From the NCBI GenBank assembly GCA_039934475.1, contig JBDTMC010000205.1, positions 1 to 12,793 of the forward strand: DNA of 12,793 nucleotides. The letters are read 5' to 3'. The notes under the pieces are model-generated. The model was given only the letters and a program-made list of their open reading frames with translations. It did not search any database and was not told the origin of the DNA. Origin of the DNA: JBDTMC01 sp039934475. Lineage in GTDB: Bacteria; Acidobacteriota; Terriglobia; Bryobacterales; Bryobacteraceae. The translations under genes and the position numbers were made by a program. This document shows positions 6,804 to 12,793 of this stretch, one piece after another. Numbering within the stretch: the first letter of the stretch is position 1; the number at the start of each line of letters is the position of its first letter.

Positions 6804-8578
6804 CGGATGGCTCCTCCTGGGAACAGGTCAAATCGCAACAGAGCGCTTTCAATCGCACTCGGCGCCGTCTGCCCAAGTCCGCATATCGAAGCATCGCGCA
6901 TCACCTGCGCCACATCGCGGAACAAGGCGAACTCCTTCGCCGCGTCCCCGCCGTTCGATAGCCGACCCAGCAACTCGTCCTGCCTTACAGTCCCCACACG
7001 GCACGGAACGCACTGTCCGCAGGACTCCTCCCGGAAGAACGCGGCAATCTGCCGCAGCACAGACCGCAAATCCACCGTATCGTCGAAAGGCATAACTACA
7101 GCCGACCCCAGCGACGCCCCAATGCCTCGCAGTCCTTCAAACGTCAGCGGAGTATCCACCTCAGCGGGAGAAAGAAATCCGCCCGCCGCTCCGCCCATCA
7201 ACACGGCCTGCAATCGGCCGCTGCCTCCCACGCCGCCCGCCGCGTCCAACAGTTCCCGCAGCGTGATCCCAAACGGAAACTCATACAAACCCGGCCTCCG
7301 CACATGTCCTGAAACGCAGAACAGTTTGTTGCCCTTCGATTGCTTCGTGCCGCTCTCTACGTAACGCGCGGCGCCTTCCAGTACGATGCTCGGCACATTG
7401 CAGAACGTCTCCACGTTGTTCACCAGCGTCGGCCGTCCAAACAGGCCAACCTGTGTCGGGAACGGTGGCTTATTGCGAGGCTCCCCGCGAAACCCTTCGA
7501 TGGAATTGAACAACGCCGTCTCTTCGCCGCAGATATAGGCGCCCCCGCCCATCCGGATCTTGATCTCGAAACCCTCCAGCAGCCCCGCCTCACCAGCGGC
7601 ATCAATCGCCGTTTGCATGCGCTGCGCGGCCAGATGATATTCGCCCCGGATGTACAGGAACCCTTTCGAACAGCCCGTCGCAAACGCAGCAATCGTCATG
7701 GCTTCCAGCAGCCGGAACGGGTTGCCCTCCATCAGAATCCGGTCTTTGAATGTGCCCGGCTCCGATTCGTCCGCGTTGCAAACCAGATAGCGCGGCGCAG
7801 GCGCGGCCGCCACGGCCTGCCACTTCCGGCCCGACGGAAACGCCGCCCCGCCGCGGCCCACCAGTTCCGAAGTCGCCATCTCCGCTAACACCGCCGCCGC
7901 GCCCATCTCCTTCGCCTTTGCCAAAGCTAGGTATCCGCCGGCATAGCGGTAGTCTTCCAGGCTCTCCGGCCGGATCGCGCCTACCCACTTCAAAAGCACC
8001 AGGTCCGTTTGGCCCGCTTGAGGAATTGAGATCGCCGCGCGCAAATCCTCCGCCGGCAGCTGCGCCGCCAGTTCCGGCTGGCGCAAAATCGCAGTCAGAG
8101 ACTCCGCGTTCGTGTGCTTCACTGAGACTTCCCGCGGCTTCTCCCCCGCGGCATGAACGAAGGCTGCCGGCGCCAACTCACACTGCCCTAGACACGGGCT
8201 CCGCAGCCACGTACTGCGCCCGTCCGCTTGGGGTGCCCCCGCGGGTCCCAAAGTCGTTTCCAACGTTGCGCAGATCTCCCGGCTGCCCGCCAGCCGGCAC
8301 GCCAGATCGTCACACACATGCACCACGCACGGAGGCCGGGGCTCCGTCGATAACAGTCCATAGAACTCAGCCACGCCGTAACCCTCGGCGGGAGGAACAT
8401 GCAGCCGCCGGCAGGCGTAATTCAGTGCTCCCGGACTGATCCACCCAATATGGGATTGGATGGATTGCAGCACCGGCAGCAACATGTGCCGCGCCGCTTC
8501 GCCACCTTTACCCAGAGCCTCATCCACCGCCATCTGCTCGCCCGGTGTGGGCAGGCTGGCGCTAAACTTTAAATCCAA
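6800..8578 (-). CDS. fdhB: Formate dehydrogenase NAD-reducing subunit, NuoE-NuoF fusion
   Basis: This encodes 592 residues. The N-terminal part (about 25-165) is a NuoE-type thioredoxin-fold [2Fe-2S] domain with Cys89-x4-Cys94 and Cys129-x3-Cys133. The rest is NuoF-like: GRGGAAFPSGRKW (241-253, nucleotide/FMN site), NADESEPGTFKDR (268-280), GGGAYICGEETAL (344-356, FMN site), PTLVNNVETF (383-392) and a C-terminal [4Fe-4S] site with Cys520/523/526 (ESCGQCVPC) and Cys566. This fusion is the usual beta subunit of soluble NAD+-dependent formate dehydrogenases and passes electrons between the Fe-S subunit and NAD(H). The start is a TTG. It is supported by GAGAGG (8585-8590), which overlaps the stop of fdhA with 6 bases of spacing; the first ATG would be at residue 16. 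The 3' end overlaps the next gene by 4 bases. All expected ligands are present. NuoEF-type proteins also serve hydrogenases, but the neighbours decide here. Confidence 0.92.
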   Translation of the reverse strand: MDLKFSASLPTPGEQMAVDEALGKGGEAARHMLLPVLQSIQSHIGWISPGALNYACRRLHVPPAEGYGVAEFYGLLSTEPRPPCVVHVCDDLACRLAGSREICATLETTLGPAGAPQADGRSTWLRSPCLGQCELAPAAFVHAAGEKPREVSVKHTNAESLTAILRQPELAAQLPAEDLRAAISIPQAGQTDLVLLKWVGAIRPESLEDYRYAGGYLALAKAKEMGAAAVLAEMATSELVGRGGAAFPSGRKWQAVAAAPAPRYLVCNADESEPGTFKDRILMEGNPFRLLEAMTIAAFATGCSKGFLYIRGEYHLAAQRMQTAIDAAGEAGLLEGFEIKIRMGGGAYICGEETALFNSIEGFRGEPRNKPPFPTQVGLFGRPTLVNNVETFCNVPSIVLEGAARYVESGTKQSKGNKLFCVSGHVRRPGLYEFPFGITLRELLDAAGGVGGSGRLQAVLMGGAAGGFLSPAEVDTPLTFEGLRGIGASLGSAVVMPFDDTVDLRSVLRQIAAFFREESCGQCVPCRVGTVRQDELLGRLSNGGDAAKEFALFRDVAQVMRDASICGLGQTAPSAIESALLRFDLFPGGAIR

Positions 8579-8584
8579 ATCGAG

Positions 8585-8590
8585 CCTCTC
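8585..8590 (-). promoter_or_regulatory. Ribosome binding site for a TTG start, embedded in the fdhA stop codon
   Basis: On the minus strand GAGAGG overlaps the TGA that ends fdhA (8589-8591) and lies 6 bases before the TTG at 8578. It supports the TTG as the true start of the NuoEF fusion and suggests translational coupling to fdhA. Confidence 0.6.
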
Positions 8591-10496
8591 ATGCCATCAC
8601 TTCTTCCAGCTTCTCCACGCGGATCGCCGCCGCTTTGAACTCCGGCGTGCCGGACCGTGGATCTTTGTCACCGACAGTCAATTCGTTAGTCGCCACCTGG
8701 TCCGGATCGTGCAGCGTCATAAACGCCAAACCCTTCCGCAACAGGGGATCGATGTGCACCGGCGCTACCACAGAGCCGCGCCGCGAACTGATCCGCACCA
8801 TCTCCCCCTCCGCCAATCCCAACGCTCGGGCATCGGGTATCGAAAGATCGATACACTCCCGCTTCCGCAGTGGCGAATCCATGGGGCCGCTCTGCACTCC
8901 GGTATTGTACGAATCCAGCCGCCGTCCCGTCGTCAACCGCAAGGGATAATCGCCCGTCAGGCCTTCAATCGGCCCTGCATGCTCCACCACTGAGAACGGC
9001 GCCCGCGGACCAACCACCGGCCACGCCCACAGCCGGCTGTGCAGATACTGTTCGCCGGGATGCGTCTCGTCATAACACGGCCACTGCAACCCATCCGCTT
9101 CTTCCAGCCGCGCGTAGCTCATCCCGCCATGCATCGGGCTCAGGCTGCGCACTTCGTCCCAAATCGTTTCGGCATTCGGCGTGCCCCAGTTGTGGCCCAT
9201 CCGCCGCGCCACATCGTACAGAATCTCGATATCGTCCCGCACGCCATCCGGTGGCGCCACCGCCCGCCGCACGCGCTGCACCTTGCGCTCGCTATTGGTC
9301 ACCGTGCCTTCCGACTCATTCCACCCCGACGCCGCCGGCAGCACCACATCGGCAATCCGCGCCGTGGCCGTAAACACCACATCCTGCACCACCAGGCACT
9401 TCAACTTGCCGAGCGCCGCCAGCGCATGGTTCTGATTCGCTTCCGACTGCGCCGGATTCTCCCCAATCACATACAACGTGTCCAACTCGCCCCGCGAAAT
9501 CGCATCGAACATCCCGCTCAAATGCAATCCCCGCTTTTCCGGGATCTTCACTCCCCACGATGCTTCATACTTCGCCCGCAGTTCGTCGTTCTCCACATGT
9601 TGGAAGCCAGGAAGCCGGTCTGGAATCGCCCCCATATCGCCGCCGCCCTGCACATTGTTCTGTCCTCGGAGGGGATTCAGGCCGCTTCCATAACGCCCCA
9701 CGTGACCCGTCAACAACCCAAGATTGATCAGCGAAACAACGTTATCCACGGCGTTGTGATGTTCCGTGATCCCCAGTGTCCAGCACAACTCCGCCCGCCC
9801 CGCTGAGGCATACAGCTGCGCGAACGCGCGGATCGTAGCCGCCGGTACGCTCGTGATCTTCTCCGCGTACTCCAGCGTGTACGGTTCCACCGCGGCGCGA
9901 AATGCCTCGATTCCGCTCGTAGCATTCTCGATAAACCCGCGGTGCTCTAATCCGGAATGCAAAATCTCACGCGCCACGGCATTCGCCAGCGCGATATCGG
10001 TTCCCACTTCCAGCCCCAGCCATATATCGGCCCAATCCGCCGAACTGGTCCGCCTTGGGTCCACCACCACCAGCTTCGCACCGCGCCGGATCGCCTTCAG
10101 GACGTGGTGGAAGAAAATCGGGTGCGTGTCCCGCGCATTCGAACCCCAAAGCACAATAAGATCCGCCTCCTCAACCTCGCGGTAGGAGCTCGTGCTGCCA
10201 CCCATGCCGAATACCGTCGCCAGACCGACGACGCTAGGGGCGTGTCAAGTGCGATTGCAGCTGTCGATATTGTTACTGCCCATCACCGACCGCGCGAACT
10301 TCTGCGCCACGAAGTTCATCTCATTGGTCGTCTTTGAGCAGCTGAACATCCCAAACGTTTGCCGCGCATCCCGTTCCCGCGCCGAAGCAAACGCCGTCGC
10401 CACCCGCGACAACGCCTCTTCCCACGTCGCCGGCCGCAATGCGCCGCCTTCGCGCACCATCGGGGTAGTGATCCGCTCTGCCTTGCCAGTTCTCAT
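8589..10496 (-). CDS. fdhA: Selenocysteine-containing formate dehydrogenase catalytic subunit (UGA read through at 10245-10247)
   Basis: This encodes 635 residues if the in-frame TGA at codon 84 is read as selenocysteine. The protein binds Mo or W bis-pyranopterin and interconverts formate and CO2. The context around codon 84, NNIDSCNRT-U-HAPSVVGL, is the formate dehydrogenase active site (E. coli FdhF: Sec140-His141). Flanking family motifs: RPATWEEAL (21-29), TNEMNFVAQKFAR before Sec84, MGGSTSSYREVEEADLIVLWG after it, PLRGQNNVQGGGDMG with the conserved catalytic-type Arg277, DVVLPAASGWNESEGT, and a C-terminal molybdopterin-dinucleotide binding domain from about 517 (LRLTTGRRLDSYNTG). The usual N-terminal CxxCxxxC [4Fe-4S] domain is absent and sits in the third gene of the operon. 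The ATG at 10496 was chosen because TGGAAAA lies upstream, a tiny upstream frame ends on it, and the product begins where fused homologues leave that domain. An in-frame GTG at 10547 is the alternative. No selA, selB, selC, selD or fdhD is in the window. Confidence 0.93.
10215..10247 (-). promoter_or_regulatory. UGA selenocysteine codon and bacterial SECIS hairpin
   Basis: The UGA is at 10247-10245 on the minus strand. Counting from the base after it, CGUCGUC (+12 to +18) pairs with GGCGACG (+24 to +30), with one U.G wobble, closing a five-base loop GGUCU at +19 to +23 (10226-10222). Bacterial SECIS elements are short stem-loops just inside the coding region that recruit SelB with Sec-tRNA, with loop guanines and a U as key contacts. 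As I recall the E. coli fdhF element, its GGUCU loop has the same sequence and the same distance from UGA. A U is also present at +14, the region of the bulged U in the E. coli element. Because the hairpin lies in coding sequence, it also encodes part of the conserved SVVGLATVF stretch. Confidence 0.88.
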
Positions 10497-10579
10497 AGTG
10501 ATTTTCCAGGTCCCAGAATGAACAGACTGGATTTTATCACCTTGCACGGGAAGCGCAGTCGAATGCCGGCTTCAATCAT
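10493..10579 (-). CDS. Possible 28-residue leader ORF coupled to fdhA
   Basis: On the minus strand an ATG at 10579 opens 28 codons (starting MIEAGIRLRFPCKVIKSS) that end at a TGA overlapping the fdhA ATG (ATGA, 10496-10493). A purine run AGGAAGGAA lies shortly upstream. The peptide is basic with a short hydrophobic centre (SSLFILG) and matches no family I know. Placement and overlap fit a translational-coupling leader, but a frame this short can arise by chance. Confidence 0.3.
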   Translation of the reverse strand: MIEAGIRLRFPCKVIKSSLFILGPGKSL

Positions 10580-10728
10580 GCCATTTCCTTCCTGGCACTG
10601 CAGTCCAAAGACCCTTCCCGCACAACCTTAAGGAGGAATTTGCCTCGACGTATGAAGGAAATCGCAGGAATGCCCGATATGTTCTTTGAGCCGAGACGTT
10701 CGTCTTCGATGAGCGTTGGCTAAGAAAC
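10497..10728. other. Divergent intergenic region between the formate dehydrogenase operon and the chemosensory genes
   Basis: This 232-base gap must hold the promoters of both transcription units. It contains the two tiny frames listed separately and a near-perfect Shine-Dalgarno stretch TAAGGAGG at 10629-10636 on the plus strand. I saw no convincing -35/-10 pair and no clear dyad operator. Confidence 0.5.
10640..10723 (+). CDS. Possible 27-residue small ORF upstream of the STAS gene
   Basis: TTG at 10640 opens 27 codons ending at TAA (10721-10723), 5 bases before the STAS gene. An internal ATG at 10652 would give 23 residues (MKEIAGMPDMFFEPRR and on). The upstream TAAGGAGG (10629-10636) is close to a full anti-Shine-Dalgarno match. 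Its spacing is too short for the TTG (3 bases) and too long for the ATG (15 bases), so neither start is ideal. The STAS gene has only a weak AAGAAA before its ATG, so a coupled leader is conceivable. No family is recognised. Confidence 0.28.
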   Translation: MPRRMKEIAGMPDMFFEPRRSSSMSVG

Positions 10729-11049
10729 ATGACATTAAGCACTGACGAAACCACGGGCATGCTCAGAATCGCGGGGATGCTCGACATTGATGTCGCACAA
10801 CGATTGCGGGAGTCCCTCCTGAATTGTCTGTCTCTGCCGCCGGTAGCAGTGGATTTGAGTCGGGTGGAGGGGTGCGATGCGGCGGCACTACAAGTATTGC
10901 TGGCCGCGTGCCGGCATTCCACCGCCGCCGGAAATGGACTTCAGCTGCATGCCTTGTCTCCTTCCATCTCCGAGACTGCCTCAGCTCTAGGCTTTTCTAT
11001 TGCCGTGTCCGCCGAAGCGTCCGCCGGGAGCGGTCCCGATGGCCGCTAA
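10729..11049 (+). CDS. STAS-domain protein, atypical at the phosphorylation site
   Basis: This encodes 106 residues. STAS domains are anti-sigma-factor-antagonist or MlaB-like folds used in partner switching and also found beside chemosensory genes. The fold shows as an opening strand (MLRIAGMLDIDVAQRLRESL), the central PPVAVDLSRVEGCDAAALQVLLAACR (38-62) and a closing strand/helix with LQLHALSPSISETASALGF. In regulatory STAS proteins a Ser or Thr follows the conserved Asp (the DSS or DTS motif of SpoIIAA). Here Asp50 is followed by Ala51-Ala52, so the classic phosphorylation is not possible. The stop overlaps the cheA start by 11 bases, so it is probably translated with CheA and may act in the same complex. 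The C-terminal tail (about 95-106) is Ser/Gly-rich and probably disordered. Confidence 0.75.
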   Translation: MTLSTDETTGMLRIAGMLDIDVAQRLRESLLNCLSLPPVAVDLSRVEGCDAAALQVLLAACRHSTAAGNGLQLHALSPSISETASALGFSIAVSAEASAGSGPDGR

Positions 11050-12793
11050 TCCCGTAGATACCTTCCTCAATGAGGCCGATGACCTGCTCTTGGAAATCGA
11101 AGCGGCGGCACTTTCCCTCACCGCCGATCCCACCGGCGACGCGGTCAACCGGGTCTTTCGCGCGTTCCATACCATCAAAGGCTCCGGCGCCATGTTCGGT
11201 TTTGATGCCGTCGCCGCCTTTACCCATCATGTGGAAAGCCTCCTCGACCAGGTGCGCGAGGGTCTCGTCAAAGTCTCTGATGACCTTGCCAACCTGATTC
11301 TCGCTGCCGCCGACCAGATCAAGTTGATGCTGCTCGCCGCTCAGGGTGGCCCTCCGGTGGACTCTGCCTCCCAAGCCGCGTTGCTCGAAACGGTGGCCAG
11401 CCTTTCCTCCGGACACGCACCCGCCGCGGTCGGCGCAGCTTCGCCTCAGGTCCCCTCTGCCGCCGCCGAAGAGAAGCTCTGGAACATCGTTTTCCGTCCC
11501 GATCCTGCCCTCTTGTCTCGCGGTGGCAATCCGGTCCTCTTGTTTCGCGATCTCAAAAAACTCGGTTCATGCCGTATTGAAGGAAGCCTCGACCGTTTGC
11601 CGTCGTTGGACGAAATGCAAACCGAGGTCTGCTATCTGGCGTGGACCATCGAATTGACCACGATTGCCGATGCCGCCGCCATCCGCGACGTGTTTCTGTT
11701 TGTCGAGGATGGCAGCGAGCTACGAATTGAGGCGGTGGCGCCCGTGGTTTCGGTCGCCGGCCCCGTGCTGCCCGTCGCTGTCGTTCCTCCGGCCGAAGAA
11801 GCACGCACCGCAAACGGGCAAAACCAATCCCGGGAAGCCACCGTCCGCGTGCCCGCATCCCGGCTGGATCGTCTCGTCAATCTGGTCGGTGAACTGGTCA
11901 TGAATCAGTCCCGTCTGGTCAGCGCGGCCTCCCGTTTCCACTCGCCCGATCTCGCCGCTCCAGTAGAAGAGATAGAACGTTTGGTCGCCGAATTGCGCGA
12001 TGACGTCCTGCAGATTCGCATGATGCCCATCGGCAGCATCTTCGGCCGTTTCCGCCGCCTCGTCCATGACCTTTCCCTCCAACTCGGCAAAGAGATCGAA
12101 CTCGTTACAGAGGGCGAGGAGACGGAACTCGACAAGAGCATCCTCGACGCGCTCGGCGAACCCCTCGTCCATTTGCTCCGCAACAGCATCGATCACGGCA
12201 TCGAATCTGTTGCCGACCGTCTCCAGAAGGGCAAAACAAGGCACGGAACTATTCGTTTAACGGCTACCCATCGGGGCTCCGACGTCGTCGTCAGCATCCA
12301 GGACGACGGGGCGGGCATCGATCGCGCCGCCGTCCGCGCCAAAGCGGTAGCCCGGCAGATCATCCTCCCCGATGACAATTTGAGCGATAAGGAAATTCTC
12401 AATCTCATCCTCTTGCCCGGCTTTTCCACCGCCCAAAACGTCACCAGCGTTTCCGGACGGGGAGTGGGTATGGATGTGGTCAAACGCCACATTGACGCCT
12501 TGCGCGGATCACTTAGTCTCACCAGCGAACCCGGCCGCGGTGCCTGCGTCTCCCTCACCCTGCCGCTCACCCTCGCCATCATCGACGGTCTGCTGGTGGA
12601 AGCGGGCGAGAGTCAGTACATCATTCCCATGGCTGCGGTCACTGAAAACGTCGAACTACCGCGTGGCGATCGCCTGCGCAACAACGGCCGCAACCTCGTG
12701 TCGGTGCGCGGCGAATTGATCTCCTACATCGATCTCCGGCAGTCGTTCGGCATTGATGGCATCGGGCCACCTATCTCTAAGATCGTCTTGGTG
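11039..12793 (+). CDS. cheA: CheA-type chemosensory histidine kinase, 3' end outside window
   Basis: The frame is open from the ATG at 11039 to the window edge (585 codons, no stop). GGGAG at 11026-11030 is a well-spaced ribosome binding site. Domains in order: an HPt/P1 domain with phosphorylatable His44 in AFHTIKGSGAMFGF; a P2-like response-regulator-binding domain from about 148 to 230 (starting WNIVFRPD); a short linker; P3 dimerisation helices from 269 (VRVPASRLDRLVNLVGELVM); a P4 HATPase with N box Asn382-Ser-Ile-Asp385-His386-Gly, G1 box DDGAG (422-426), F region around GFST (461-464) and G2 box GRGVGMD (473-479); and the start of a CheW-like P5 domain from about 511. It autophosphorylates on His44 and passes phosphate to a CheY/CheB-type regulator under control of methyl-accepting receptors. 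All core catalytic motifs are intact. Whether it controls flagella, pili or a non-motility output cannot be decided from this part. Confidence 0.92.
   Translation, partial: MAANPVDTFLNEADDLLLEIEAAALSLTADPTGDAVNRVFRAFHTIKGSGAMFGFDAVAAFTHHVESLLDQVREGLVKVSDDLANLILAAADQIKLMLLAAQGGPPVDSASQAALLETVASLSSGHAPAAVGAASPQVPSAAAEEKLWNIVFRPDPALLSRGGNPVLLFRDLKKLGSCRIEGSLDRLPSLDEMQTEVCYLAWTIELTTIADAAAIRDVFLFVEDGSELRIEAVAPVVSVAGPVLPVAVVPPAEEARTANGQNQSREATVRVPASRLDRLVNLVGELVMNQSRLVSAASRFHSPDLAAPVEEIERLVAELRDDVLQIRMMPIGSIFGRFRRLVHDLSLQLGKEIELVTEGEETELDKSILDALGEPLVHLLRNSIDHGIESVADRLQKGKTRHGTIRLTATHRGSDVVVSIQDDGAGIDRAAVRAKAVARQIILPDDNLSDKEILNLILLPGFSTAQNVTSVSGRGVGMDVVKRHIDALRGSLSLTSEPGRGACVSLTLPLTLAIIDGLLVEAGESQYIIPMAAVTENVELPRGDRLRNNGRNLVSVRGELISYIDLRQSFGIDGIGPPISKIVLV

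Noticed and set aside
6210..7364. Long antisense ORF (384 residues) over the formate dehydrogenase genes, and similar ones at 9039-9806 and 2404-3129
   Set aside because: They are Pro/Arg/His- or Gly/Val-rich shadows caused by high third-position GC opposite strongly supported genes.
10205..10547. Apparent break of fdhA into two ORFs (pseudogene or frameshift)
   Set aside because: Both pieces are in the same frame with one UGA at the catalytic Sec position and a SECIS hairpin after it; this is a recoded gene, not a broken one.
10568..10583. Sigma-54-like element TGGCATGATTGAAGCC on the minus strand upstream of fdhA
   Set aside because: GG and GC are correctly spaced, but the second half reads AAGC instead of TTGC, and the element overlaps the possible leader ORF start. 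Too weak to list as a promoter.

Overview
This is a GC-rich bacterial chromosomal window, most likely from an acidobacterium of the Solibacter/Bryobacter group. The best lineage clue is the secreted protein at 3261-4520. Its C-terminal half reads like the TIGR03437 'Solibacter C-terminal' domain, which is greatly expanded in those genomes. No tRNA, rRNA, CRISPR array, transposase or phage gene was seen. There is no gene-free stretch over 300 bases; the longest gap is the divergent region 10497-10728.

Layout, plus strand 1-4520: the C-terminal two thirds of an aromatic amino acid (histidine) ammonia-lyase, a small exported protein, a degenerate IscU/NifU-type scaffold homologue, a cysteine-rich DsrE-family protein that overlaps it by 4 bases, a TIM-barrel sugar-phosphate isomerase/epimerase, and, after a 173-base gap, the TIGR03437 protein. 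The first five genes are packed within a few bases of each other and probably form one transcript.

Minus strand 10496-4535: a three-gene NAD-linked formate dehydrogenase operon, then a glycine-zipper lipoprotein and a small exported protein. The formate dehydrogenase is the main item of interest. Its catalytic subunit (8589-10496) has an in-frame UGA exactly at the active-site selenocysteine position. A SECIS-type hairpin with a GGUCU loop follows it at the spacing I recall for E. coli fdhF. A stop-to-stop gene caller would break this gene in two. The subunit also lacks the N-terminal [4Fe-4S] domain that normally belongs to this polypeptide. That domain lies at the C-terminus of a separate iron-sulfur subunit (5895-6803), with a NuoE-NuoF fusion (6800-8578) encoded between them. 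Electrons would run from formate at Mo/W-Sec, through the trans-supplied [4Fe-4S] cluster and the other clusters of the iron-sulfur subunit, to FMN and NAD+ on the NuoEF protein.

Plus strand 10640-12793: a possible tiny ORF behind a near-perfect Shine-Dalgarno sequence, a STAS-domain protein without the usual phosphorylatable residue, and a CheA-type histidine kinase that overlaps it by 11 bases and runs off the window. This is the start of a chemosensory cluster, divergent from the formate dehydrogenase operon.
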